NCBI GenBank assembly: GCA_016342285.1 | Contig: JAEINQ010000029.1 | Location: forward strand, 1-64,000 | From: Desulfobacterales bacterium | GTDB taxonomy: Bacteria; Desulfobacterota; Desulfobacteria; Desulfobacterales; JAEINQ01 | Reading direction: 5' to 3' | Length of the DNA: 64,000 bases | In this document: positions 27,043 through 35,247 of the stretch, piece by piece | How positions within the stretch are numbered: the stretch's first letter is position 1 | Layout of the letters: every line of letters begins with the position of its first letter | The notes under the pieces: generated by a model | The model's input: only the letters and a program-made list of their open reading frames with translations | Told to the model about the DNA's origin: nothing | Database searches by the model: none | Position numbers and translations under genes: made by a program

Positions 27043-28014
27043 ATGAACGCCATCGGCGATTTTTCCATCCTTGTGGCCCCGGGCGAAGCCGGTATCCGTC
27101 TGGACGCCATTCTTTGTTCCCATATTGAAAGATGCTCACGGACCATGGCCTCAGCCATCATTCGTGATGGTTTGGTACGGGTTGATGGCGCTGCAAAAAA
27201 AGCCGGGTATCGGGTCAGGCCCGGTGAGGTTATTGACGGGCTGCTGCCCGAGCCCGAACCGGTCGGCTATTTTCCCGAACCGGTGAATTTTGGTATTCTT
27301 TACGAAGACAGGCACCTCATCGTGGTGGACAAGCCGCCGGGGTTGGTGGTGCATCCGGCCCCGGGTCATGCCACCGGCACCCTGGTCAACGGACTTCTCT
27401 TTCATTGCCCGGACCTGGCGGATTCCGGAGGGATCGGCGGACGGATCCGGCCCGGCATTGTCCACCGGCTCGACAAGGATACCTCCGGCATTCTCCTTGT
27501 GGCCAAGCACGACGCGGCCCATCAACATCTCTCCCGGCAATTCAAAGACCGGTCCGTCGAAAAGGAATACCTCGCCCTGGTTCACGGCAATCCCGCAAAC
27601 GCGGGTGGCCGCATTCAACTTCCCATCGGCCGGCATCCGGTCGAAAGAAAAAAGATGTCCACGCGGAGTCGAACGCCCCGGGATGCCGATACCCGATGGA
27701 CGGTCGTAAAACGATTTTCCGGCGCATCGCTGCTCCGGGTCAGAATCCATACCGGTCGAACCCACCAGATCCGGGTTCATCTCTCCTTTCTTCGGTTGCC
27801 CGTCATCGGCGATCCGGTGTACGGAAAAGCCCCGCGTACGGCACCGCCTGAGTTGAGATCCGCCGAACGCCAGATGCTCCACGCCCACCGCATCACCTTT
27901 ACCCATCCGGTCGATGGGAATCGCATGACTTTTATCTCCCCGCCGGCTCCGGACATGCAGGCGTTGATCGACATTTTGGAAAAGCAGAAGGCTGAAGGTG
28001 GACGTGAAGACTGA
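27043..28014 (+). CDS. rluD: RluA/RluD-family 23S rRNA pseudouridine synthase
   Basis: A 323-residue enzyme. An N-terminal S4 domain (residues about 16-75) is followed by the catalytic domain with YEDRHLIVVDKPPGLVVHP and the active-site Asp in GIVHRLDKDTSGILLVAK; GRTHQIRVHL is also conserved. Members isomerise uridines in helix 69 or nearby; the exact site cannot be told from sequence. The stop codon lies inside a 7-bp tandem array. Confidence 0.92.
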   Translation: MNAIGDFSILVAPGEAGIRLDAILCSHIERCSRTMASAIIRDGLVRVDGAAKKAGYRVRPGEVIDGLLPEPEPVGYFPEPVNFGILYEDRHLIVVDKPPGLVVHPAPGHATGTLVNGLLFHCPDLADSGGIGGRIRPGIVHRLDKDTSGILLVAKHDAAHQHLSRQFKDRSVEKEYLALVHGNPANAGGRIQLPIGRHPVERKKMSTRSRTPRDADTRWTVVKRFSGASLLRVRIHTGRTHQIRVHLSFLRLPVIGDPVYGKAPRTAPPELRSAERQMLHAHRITFTHPVDGNRMTFISPPAPDMQALIDILEKQKAEGGRED

Positions 28015-28051
28015 AGACTGAAGACTGAAGACTGAAGACTGAAGACTGAAG
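28005..28051 (+). repeat. 7-bp tandem array (TGAAGAC)6 across the rluD stop
   Basis: Six perfect copies of TGAAGAC run from 28005 to 28046, then a partial copy. The rluD TGA is the first three bases of the second unit. Since the unit is not a multiple of three, changes in copy number would leave the stop in place. A related 7-bp array lies at 41970-42041. Confidence 0.97.
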
Positions 28052-28083
28052 GTGGAAGGCGGAAGGCGGGCGAAAAACCACAA

Positions 28084-28123
28084 GGGCCGGCGGAGGGATT
28101 CTCCCCCCTGCCGGCCTTTTTTT
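28084..28123. terminator. Terminator between rluD and the rnf cluster
   Basis: GGCCGGC and GCCGGCC form a stem around an inner GGAG/CTCC pairing, followed by T7 on the + strand. It ends the carD-rluD transcript. Confidence 0.88.
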
Positions 28124-28218
28124 AATTCTGGCATTAAACGCACCACTTCAAGTGGTGGACCGGAAGAGGCTCCGCTCTGCGGGTGGAGCATCACTAAGCG
28201 AAAAGCGCCGTCTTAATC

Positions 28219-30300
28219 TCAGGCAGCGTCCTGGTTGTAGCAGATACGGCAACAATTGAGACAGCGGCCCGATTCGTGGGCCGCATCGGCTTGGCTGATG
28301 ACCAGATCGGCCTCGGCAAAGCAGATGATCCGCTCTTTCACTGGCATTTCAGGCATGGGGGTCCGTTTGGTGGGTACGATGCCGGAGACGCTCTTGAAGA
28401 GGGACTCGGGAATGTGGCGTTTTCGAAGGGATTGGGGCACCGGCGTCACCGCCTGGTCCATGAGGAACCGGTGAATGGATCGTGCCGCCCGTCGCCCGCC
28501 CCCGATGGCCTCGACCACCAGGGAGGCGCCGGTGGCGGCATCTCCGGCGGTAAAGACAAAGGGGATGTTGGCCTGAAGGATTTCCGGATCGTTGTCGATG
28601 GTGTTCCACCGGGTGATGGCCAGTTCTTTGAGGGCGGGGTCGCTTTCCACAAACCCGACTTCCGGTCCCTGGCCGATGGCGGTGACCACCATGTCCACAT
28701 CGAGCACGGTTTCCGACCCTTCCACCGGCACCGGACGTCGCCGGCCGGAGGCGTCCGGTTCGCCCAACTCCATCCGCTGGTATTCCAGGCCGACAACCTG
28801 TCCGCTGGCATCTCCCATTACCCGGGTGGGGGCGGCGAGGAAACGGAACTTGACGCCTTCATGCTCAGCTGCCACGATTTCGACCTCATTGGCCGGCATT
28901 TCGGCTCGGGTGCGTCGGTAGACCAGGTTGACCTCATCAGCGCCAAGCCGGATCAGGGTCCGGACGCAGTCGATGGCCGTATTCCCGCCGCCGATCACGG
29001 CGCACCGCTTGCCGATGGGAAAGCCCTCGGGTTTCTCGGACTGCTGGTCCTTGGCAAAACGGGTCAAGAAGTTGATGCCGGTAAAACACCCCTTCTGGTT
29101 CTCGCCTTCACAGCGCAGGGAGTAGTCCGACCAGGCGCCCACGCCGATGAAAATCGCGTCATGACCTTCCTCCTTAAGAGAGGCGATGGTTGCGTCTTTG
29201 CCGAACCGGACATTGGTTCGGGCTTCGATGCCCAGAGCGAGAATGCCGTCGGTCTCCCATTTGAGCACTTGCTTGGGAAGTCGGTATTCGGGAATGCCGT
29301 AGCGGATCATGCCGCCGAGCTCGGGGTTGTCGTCGATGAGGGTGACCGCGTGGCCCAGGCGGCGGAGAAAATAGGCGCAGCTTAATCCGGCCGGGCCGCC
29401 GCCGACCACCGCCGCCTTCTTTCCGGTGTCCGGTGCGCAGGCGATGGGTAGGCGCTTGCCGCTGTTCATTTCGTAATCGGCGACGAATCGTTTGAGCTGG
29501 TTGATGGAGACCGGTTCGTCTTCGATGCCGCGACGGCAGTAATCTTCGCAAGGGTGGGGGCAGACCCTGCCACAGGCCAGCAGCAGGGGGTTTCGTTCGC
29601 GAATGGTATTTACCGCACCGGCAAAATCGCCCGCATGGATCTGGGCGATGTATCGGGGGATGTCGATCTCCGCCGGGCAGGTCTGGGCGCAGGGAGCCAG
29701 GGCGTCGTCTTCCTGGTTGAAATGAAGCAGACGCTGGCTCATGGTCCGGACGGTGAGAATGTTTTTGGGGCAGGCCTTCTCGCAGGCGCCGCATCCCACG
29801 CACTTGGCTTCGTCCACCACGGGGAACCCTTTGGGACCCATATGGATGGCATCGAAGATACATGACTTGACGCAGTCGCCGTATCCCAGGCATCCGATGC
29901 TGCAGACCCGGCGGCCATCGGCCATGGCAGCCACGGCCCGACAGCTTTGAATCCCCTCGTAGATATACTTGTCGGCGGCGCGAAAGCCCCCTTCACAGAA
30001 ATTTTTCGATTTGAGCGGCTCGGCGCTGCCGGCGTCGAGCCCCATGATGGCAGCGACATTGATGGCGGCTTCGGGTCCGCCGACGGTACAGACACCTGGC
30101 GCTGCCTTGCCGGCGACCACGGCGACCGCAGCGGCCGCGCATCCGGCAAATCCGCAACCGCCGCAATTGGCGCCGGCCAGTACGGATTCAACTTCAGCAA
30201 TGCGAGGATCTTCGTAGACGTAGAAAACTTTCGATGCCACGGCCAGAACGATACCACAGGTGGCGCCGATGCCCATCAGAACCAATACGGCTTCAATCAC
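28219..30300 (-). CDS. rnfB: RnfB fused to a GltD/NfnB-type FAD-NAD(P)H oxidoreductase
   Basis: A 693-residue fusion. Residues 1-25 are the RnfB membrane helix; 46-71 (CGGCGFAGC and a fourth Cys) are the RnfB Fe-S domain; CSIGCLGYGDCVKSC (133-147) and CVGCGACEKACP (167-178) add two [4Fe-4S] sites. From about residue 195 the protein continues as a complete glutamate-synthase-small-subunit module: CAQTCPAEIDIPRYI and CGRVCPHPCEDYC Fe-S motifs, an FAD site VVGGGPAGLSCAYF (298-311), a second Rossmann site AVIGGGNTAIDC (434-445) with VYRRTRAEMPA typical of NADPH binding, and TAGDAATGASLVVEAIGGGR. The last residues add CLNCCRIC. Normal RnfB is about 200-300 residues. It is the last gene of the cluster. 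Confidence 0.93.
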   Translation of the reverse strand: MIEAVLVLMGIGATCGIVLAVASKVFYVYEDPRIAEVESVLAGANCGGCGFAGCAAAAVAVVAGKAAPGVCTVGGPEAAINVAAIMGLDAGSAEPLKSKNFCEGGFRAADKYIYEGIQSCRAVAAMADGRRVCSIGCLGYGDCVKSCIFDAIHMGPKGFPVVDEAKCVGCGACEKACPKNILTVRTMSQRLLHFNQEDDALAPCAQTCPAEIDIPRYIAQIHAGDFAGAVNTIRERNPLLLACGRVCPHPCEDYCRRGIEDEPVSINQLKRFVADYEMNSGKRLPIACAPDTGKKAAVVGGGPAGLSCAYFLRRLGHAVTLIDDNPELGGMIRYGIPEYRLPKQVLKWETDGILALGIEARTNVRFGKDATIASLKEEGHDAIFIGVGAWSDYSLRCEGENQKGCFTGINFLTRFAKDQQSEKPEGFPIGKRCAVIGGGNTAIDCVRTLIRLGADEVNLVYRRTRAEMPANEVEIVAAEHEGVKFRFLAAPTRVMGDASGQVVGLEYQRMELGEPDASGRRRPVPVEGSETVLDVDMVVTAIGQGPEVGFVESDPALKELAITRWNTIDNDPEILQANIPFVFTAGDAATGASLVVEAIGGGRRAARSIHRFLMDQAVTPVPQSLRKRHIPESLFKSVSGIVPTKRTPMPEMPVKERIICFAEADLVISQADAAHESGRCLNCCRICYNQDAA

Positions 30301-30405
30301 GCGGGACCTCCTCGGGCAATATCACCTGTCCTCCCCGCTGTCTTGTAATGGGCTTGGCCACAACAACCGCCGAGAGTGGAATATTTGCCGAGTTTTGAAA
30401 AATCG

Positions 30406-30978
30406 TTACACCATGCCTCTGAAGGCGTAAAAACTTAAAGAAATGATTCCGGCGGTAACAAGAGCGATGGAGGTGTCCTGCAAAGGTTTGGGTACCCTTG
30501 CCAGCAAAACGCGCTCCCGGACCCCGGCAAAAAGGATCAGCGCCAGGCCGAATCCAGCGGCATAGCCGAAGGATGCGACCAGAGACTGGAGAAAGTTGAA
30601 TTCCTTATCGATGTTGAGCACGCAGACGCCGAATACCGCGCAGTTGGTGGTGATCAACGGCAAAAATATTCCCAGGCCGGCGTAAAGGGCGGGGATGCTT
30701 TTTTTAAGGAACATTTCAACAAACTGCACCAGCGCGGCGATGACCAGGATAAAGGCAATGGTGCGCAAGAACTCCAGCTTGTAGGGAACCAGCAGCCAGG
30801 CGTAGATCATCCAGGTAATCCCGCCGGCCATGACCAGCACGAAGACGACGGCCATGGCCATGCCCACGGCCGTCTCCATTTTTTTGGAGGTGCCGAGAAA
30901 GGGGCAATTCCCGAGAAACTGCGCCAGCAGGATATTGTTGACGAAGATGGTGGCGACGATCAACTCGATATATTCCAT
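30406..30978 (-). CDS. rnfA: Rnf complex subunit A
   Basis: A 190-residue six-helix membrane protein: NNILLAQFLGNCPFLGTSKK and TTNCAVFGVC carry the conserved cysteines that, with RnfE, hold the intramembrane iron centre. It is homologous to NqrE. Spacing to rnfE is 15 bp. The 105-bp gap before rnfB has no clear feature. Confidence 0.95.
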   Translation of the reverse strand: MEYIELIVATIFVNNILLAQFLGNCPFLGTSKKMETAVGMAMAVVFVLVMAGGITWMIYAWLLVPYKLEFLRTIAFILVIAALVQFVEMFLKKSIPALYAGLGIFLPLITTNCAVFGVCVLNIDKEFNFLQSLVASFGYAAGFGLALILFAGVRERVLLARVPKPLQDTSIALVTAGIISLSFYAFRGMV

Positions 30979-30993
30979 GGTGACTCCTTAAGG

Positions 30994-31617
30994 CTACTTG
31001 CTCGGGATCAGGTTCATCAGGCAGAGCATCAGGCCCAGGGCGATAAAGGCGCCCGGCGCCTGGACGGCAAAGCCGAAGGGCTCGAAGGATGCGCCGAAAA
31101 TGTTGGGAATATGGTAGGGGAGCATGCCGAATACATCCCCCTTGAGAGAGCCGGTCCCCAGCAGTTCACGCACCGCCCCCAGAGCGCCCAGGGATAGGGT
31201 GAACCCGATGCCGATACCGAGCCCGTCGGCAGCGGAGAGCAACGGGCCGTTTTTTGATGCGAACGCCTCGGCCCGGCCGAGCACGATGCAGTTGACGACG
31301 ATCAGGGGGATAAATACGCCCAGGTCGATAAAGAGGGTGTAGGCGTAGGCCTGCATGAGCTGTTCCACCACGATGACAAAGGTGGCGATGATGATGATAA
31401 AGCAGGCGATGCGCACCTTGGAGGGGATTACCTTGCGTAGCATGGAGATCAGGACGTTGGAGCCGAGCAGCACGAAGGTGGTGGCCAGTCCCATGCCGAT
31501 GCCGTTTTTCATGGATGTGGTCACACCCAGTGTCGGGCAGAGACCGAGAACCAGGCGGAACGGGGGGATCTCCTTCCAGAGGCCCTTAGTGAATTCAGCA
31601 ACAAGCGATTTGGCCAT
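30994..31617 (-). CDS. rnfE: Rnf complex subunit E
   Basis: A 207-residue six-helix membrane protein homologous to NqrD. FRLVLGLCPTLGVTTSMKNG and IVVNCIVLGRAEAFASKN are the paired signature segments. It forms the membrane core with RnfA and RnfD. 15 bp after rnfG. Confidence 0.95.
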   Translation of the reverse strand: MAKSLVAEFTKGLWKEIPPFRLVLGLCPTLGVTTSMKNGIGMGLATTFVLLGSNVLISMLRKVIPSKVRIACFIIIIATFVIVVEQLMQAYAYTLFIDLGVFIPLIVVNCIVLGRAEAFASKNGPLLSAADGLGIGIGFTLSLGALGAVRELLGTGSLKGDVFGMLPYHIPNIFGASFEPFGFAVQAPGAFIALGLMLCLMNLIPSK

Positions 31618-31632
31618 TGCGGTAAACTCCTC

Positions 31633-32226
31633 TTATTTGTTCATGCCTTTTAGCTTTTCAATCAATTGTGGTTTCAGACTGTTGTAGGTCTCAATGGCCT
31701 GCATGGTCCCCTTGCAAACGGCCCGGGACGTGATGGTGGCACCGCTGAGCGCATTGATATCGCCGCCGTCACTGGTTACCTTGATCTCCTTGTCGATTGA
31801 TTTTCCTTTGAACTGGGCCGCAAAAGAGGGGTCGGCCTTGGCGTTGCCGCCCAGTCCCGGGGTCTCTTTGTGGGTGGTGACACCGATGCCGGCCAGGGTA
31901 TTGTTTTCCACGTTGATGGCCACCATCAGGCCGACCTTGTCGGCAAACCCGTTGACCCGAGTCTCCATGGCGACGGTGTCGGGTTTTCCATTGAAGACGC
32001 CGACAAAAACATTGTGGGTCGTTTCCCCTTCTTGAATCTTGAAGCGGTCGCTGACCGGGTCGTTGTCGGTCCCTTTCAGGATTTGACGGATGGCCGGTCC
32101 CTTGACCAATTCCATCTCCTGATTTTCGATCAGTGGTTTGGCGAATTCTTCCAGCCACTTTAGACCGCCGCCGGAGATGACGCTCAGCACGGTCAGAACC
32201 ACAACCATTTTTATCATTTCACCCAT
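31633..32226 (-). CDS. rnfG: Rnf complex subunit G
   Basis: A 197-residue protein with an N-terminal helix and an extracytoplasmic FMN domain. The flavinylation motif NALSGATITSRAV is intact, and THKETPGLGGNAK is the conserved loop. The ATG at 32226 starts 2 bases after the rnfD stop and has AGGTGG upstream. Confidence 0.94.
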   Translation of the reverse strand: MGEMIKMVVVLTVLSVISGGGLKWLEEFAKPLIENQEMELVKGPAIRQILKGTDNDPVSDRFKIQEGETTHNVFVGVFNGKPDTVAMETRVNGFADKVGLMVAINVENNTLAGIGVTTHKETPGLGGNAKADPSFAAQFKGKSIDKEIKVTSDGGDINALSGATITSRAVCKGTMQAIETYNSLKPQLIEKLKGMNK

Positions 32227-32227
32227 T

Positions 32228-33187
32228 TTACGCCACCTTTCCAATCGCCTTGGGTCTGATTTTGTCGAGCAGCGGATTGATCAGATTGATCAGCAGAATC
32301 GCGAAGATCGCGCCGTCTTGATAGGCGCCGATATTGCGGATGAGAACGGTCATCATACCGCCGATGGCCCCATAAAGCAGCATGGGAATGACGTTGACCG
32401 GCGAAGAAGCGTTTTCGGTGGCCAGGAAAAAGGCGGCCATCAGCGTATATCCGGAAAAGAGATGAAACAGCGGCGTTGCAAACCGCACCGGATTCGAGAG
32501 GTGGAAGATCAGGGCCGTGAAGAAGATGCCGGCAACGAAGGAGAGGCTGATTTCCCACCGGGTCACACCTTTAAAGAGCAAGAAGAAGCCGCCGGCGATG
32601 ATGCCGAGGCCGAAGGTGGCGCCGATGCCGCCGATCTGTCTTCCCAAAAGGAGATCCCAGGGGGAGAAACCGGCAACGACCTGGGGGCCGAAGGCTTTGA
32701 GGCTCGCCAGGGGATAGGTCATGGCAAAGCCAAGGTCATAATGGCGCAGCATGAAGTTGAAATCGAAGAAGTCTTTCCAGGAGACCATGAGGATGGCCAG
32801 GGCCAGAGCCACCGGGTGAACCGGGTTGGCACCGATACCGCCGAAGATCTGTTGCCCCAGGACAATGGCCACGAAGGTGCCGGTCAGCACCAGCCACCAT
32901 GGCGCCGTCGCCGGCAGTAGCATGGCAAACACCAGGCCGATCAGTGCGGCGTTGCCGTCGCCGATGGTGATGGGGCGGCCCATGGCCCGGTTGAGCAGCA
33001 GTTCCCACAGCATGGCCGTGGCCATGGAAAAGCTCACCACGGCAATGGCCGGCATGCCGTATTGCATGATGCCGAAAACAACGGCGGGAAGCATGGCCAG
33101 CAAGGTGGTGTAATTTCTCTGGGTGACACTGTTTCCGATGTGCCAGAAGGGCGCATGGGAAACAATGAGTTTTTTGGGGTTAAGCAT
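32228..33187 (-). CDS. rnfD: Rnf complex subunit D, with altered flavinylation motif
   Basis: A 319-residue polytopic protein starting MLNPKKLIVSHAPFWH, overlapping the end of rnfC by 8 bp. GQQIFGGIGANPVHPVALAL corresponds to the conserved RnfD/NqrB membrane segment. Where RnfD normally has SGATPLA (Thr esterified to FMN), this protein reads FAMTYPLA (T157, Y158): aligned on PLA, Tyr takes the place of Thr and Thr is one residue earlier. Covalent FMN attachment is therefore doubtful. Confidence 0.92.
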   Translation of the reverse strand: MLNPKKLIVSHAPFWHIGNSVTQRNYTTLLAMLPAVVFGIMQYGMPAIAVVSFSMATAMLWELLLNRAMGRPITIGDGNAALIGLVFAMLLPATAPWWLVLTGTFVAIVLGQQIFGGIGANPVHPVALALAILMVSWKDFFDFNFMLRHYDLGFAMTYPLASLKAFGPQVVAGFSPWDLLLGRQIGGIGATFGLGIIAGGFFLLFKGVTRWEISLSFVAGIFFTALIFHLSNPVRFATPLFHLFSGYTLMAAFFLATENASSPVNVIPMLLYGAIGGMMTVLIRNIGAYQDGAIFAILLINLINPLLDKIRPKAIGKVA

Positions 33188-34460
33188 TGGCGGCCTCCGC
33201 TTGTTGAATTCGGGCAAGTTCGTATTTTGCCAGCCGGACGTACTGGAGGATGGGAATTTTTGACGCACAGACGAAGGCGCACAGGCCGCATTCCACACAG
33301 GAATACAGATCGTATTCGTCTGCCGCCGTCTGGTATTGCGAGGCTTCGAGGAAGCGGACCAGCATGTTGACCTGAATGTTGGCCGGGCAGAGGCGGATAC
33401 AATCGCCGCAGTTGATGCAGGGGTAGTCGGTGGGCAGGGCCAGTGTCCCCCCATCTTGAATCATGATGGCGTCGGTATCGGCAAGAATTGGATGGGTCGT
33501 GGAGAAAACGGCCGAGCCGGTCATGGGGCCACCTAAAATGATGCGGTCCGCCTCTTCCACCACAATCCCCATATGGTCGAAAACCGCTTGAATCGGTGTG
33601 CCGATGCGCACGCGGACCAGTTTCCCCCGGCCGGCTTTGTCGGTGATGGTGACCACTTTGTCCACCGGCACGCGTTTCTGGGTGAAGGCGCATCCGATGG
33701 CAGCCACCGCTTCAACGCTGACAAAGCAAACCCCTGTTTCTTCAAAGGGCTTTTCAGCCGGTTTTTCCATGCCCAGAACGTCCCGCAGGACCAGTTCGGG
33801 CAGGGCCGATGGAAATTCGGTGGAGACCGCCCGGGGGGTGGCGCCGATGCCGCCCACGTTTTGAATGATGTCCTGGGGCAAGACGATGATCGCTTCTTTT
33901 GCCCCGGAGGCTGCCTTGAGGATGGCGATCCCTTTGGCAATGTCTTTTTCACGGGTTCCGGCAACCTGTTGCCGGGTGAGGCAGAACAGATCCGTATCGG
34001 CGGCGGCCACAACGAGGGTGTGGACGGGGTGTTCCGGTGCGTCCAGGGCTGACAGCGGCGGCAGGCCCGGTACCTGGGAGAGAAATGCTTTGAGGGTGGC
34101 CATGTCCGGCGTGTGGGCCGCCTGGGCAAAGCGGTCGTCAAAGACCTCTTCGGCGGCGGTATCAATAACCACGGCCCAGTAGACCCTTCCGAAATCACCG
34201 GCAACGGTTTCAATGGCGCTGATCGTTCCGGTCACCGTGGCAGTCACGGCAACCGATGGCGCCTCCATCAGTTCAAGGCGCTGCCCGGTTTGCACCGTAT
34301 CCCCGGTTTTCACCAGCAAGGGGCCGTTTTCAACTGTTTTTTCGACACGCAAGACCACTTTCCGGGGCAGCGGCATGGTTTCCGGTCGATCCATGGGGCC
34401 GTCCATGCGCTGGGTGAATATCCGGGGTTTCATCCAACCGAACAATGATTTTTGTATCAT
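33180..34460 (-). CDS. rnfC: Rnf complex subunit C lacking the NADH/FMN signature
   Basis: A 426-residue peripheral subunit. The C-terminal ferredoxin part is intact: CINCGDCIRLCP (C348, C351, C354, C358) and CVECGLCAFVCA (C388, C391, C394, C398). The biotin-lipoyl-like N-terminal fold is visible (VKTGDTVQTGQRLELMEAP). The central domain has no GLGGAGFPTHVKL; the position reads PGLPPLSALDAPE, and the following NxAECEP is AAADTDL. The YPSGGAK-type segment is also absent. So it keeps the fold but not the NADH/FMN site. AGAAGG precedes the ATG. Second gene of the cluster, after the cytochrome. Confidence 0.92.
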   Translation of the reverse strand: MIQKSLFGWMKPRIFTQRMDGPMDRPETMPLPRKVVLRVEKTVENGPLLVKTGDTVQTGQRLELMEAPSVAVTATVTGTISAIETVAGDFGRVYWAVVIDTAAEEVFDDRFAQAAHTPDMATLKAFLSQVPGLPPLSALDAPEHPVHTLVVAAADTDLFCLTRQQVAGTREKDIAKGIAILKAASGAKEAIIVLPQDIIQNVGGIGATPRAVSTEFPSALPELVLRDVLGMEKPAEKPFEETGVCFVSVEAVAAIGCAFTQKRVPVDKVVTITDKAGRGKLVRVRIGTPIQAVFDHMGIVVEEADRIILGGPMTGSAVFSTTHPILADTDAIMIQDGGTLALPTDYPCINCGDCIRLCPANIQVNMLVRFLEASQYQTAADEYDLYSCVECGLCAFVCASKIPILQYVRLAKYELARIQQAEAANA

Positions 34461-34540
34461 GGCTTAACCTTCTATCCGTATTTTTCCGCGTGAGAAAGTC
34501 GCGCGCTGCTGTGCGTTTGCCGTCTTCGATCCGATGTGGG

Positions 34541-34987
34541 TCAGATCACATGACACGATGCGCACGCCACGGGGCCGGCTTCAAAATCCTTGTGGCAGGT
34601 GATGCACTGGCTGTGAAAGGCATCGGCCCGGGGCATGATGTCTTGCGGGCTGAAATCTTCGTGGCATTCGTTGCAGCGTTGCTGAATCGTGTCCAATTGC
34701 TCGGGGGAAGACTTGCTGCCCGGGTGGCATCCGGCGCAATCGTTGTATGGCGCTTCCTCCGCATCGGCGGGGTGGGGATGGTGACAATCGGTGCAGGCGG
34801 CGCCGAAGCCGGTCGCAGAGGCATGGGTCTTGTGATCGAAGAAAACTTTTCCGGCGGTGGTTTTGTACATGACCCGCACCGGGGTTTCGGGTGGTTTGGC
34901 CGGGAATGCGGCAAAACTCAATACGCCTATGACGAACAACACGATCGCCAGGCGGTAGGCCAGCTTCAGCTCTTTGTCGGAGGTCAT
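34541..34987 (-). CDS. Pentaheme c-type cytochrome, membrane-anchored
   Basis: A 148-residue protein with an N-terminal hydrophobic helix (about 13-29) and five CxxCH heme sites at residues 65-69, 84-88, 105-109, 128-132 and 142-146. Five other His (52, 55, 70, 72, 125) could serve as distal ligands. It resembles cytochrome c7/c3-type periplasmic carriers. It is 80 bp upstream of rnfC; a cytochrome c before rnfCDGEAB is also the order in Methanosarcina (mmcA) and some sulfate reducers. It probably exchanges electrons with RnfG/RnfC-side cofactors outside the membrane. Confidence 0.93.
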   Translation of the reverse strand: MTSDKELKLAYRLAIVLFVIGVLSFAAFPAKPPETPVRVMYKTTAGKVFFDHKTHASATGFGAACTDCHHPHPADAEEAPYNDCAGCHPGSKSSPEQLDTIQQRCNECHEDFSPQDIMPRADAFHSQCITCHKDFEAGPVACASCHVI

Positions 34988-35247
34988 ATGGACTCTGGTC
35001 CTTTCACGTATGGAAACGGTGGAGGGATAGCTCACAAACCATCGCACGACTACCATAATGCCGGGCAGCTTTCAAGCTCTTTTTCCTGAATGAAATTCAA
35101 TGGATTGGCTAAAATCAGGATTGTTTCGGCGGGGTGCGCGGGCGTCGGTTTCCCAGACCGAAAGCGGCGGGTTGCGAGGCATGCGACCCATAAAAGGGGG
35201 GGCGAACAGGCCTGCGGTCGGCCGCGGACCTGCGGGGGTGAGAAGGA

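Noticed and set aside
28005-28051. CRISPR array
   Set aside because: Units are 7 bp without spacers; none of the repeats in the window has repeat-spacer structure, and no cas genes are present.
35087-35099. TGAAT-GAA-ATTCA palindrome upstream of the cytochrome-rnf cluster
   Set aside because: Only 13 bp, no clear match to FNR, Rex or HcpR sites, and no promoter of good quality next to it.
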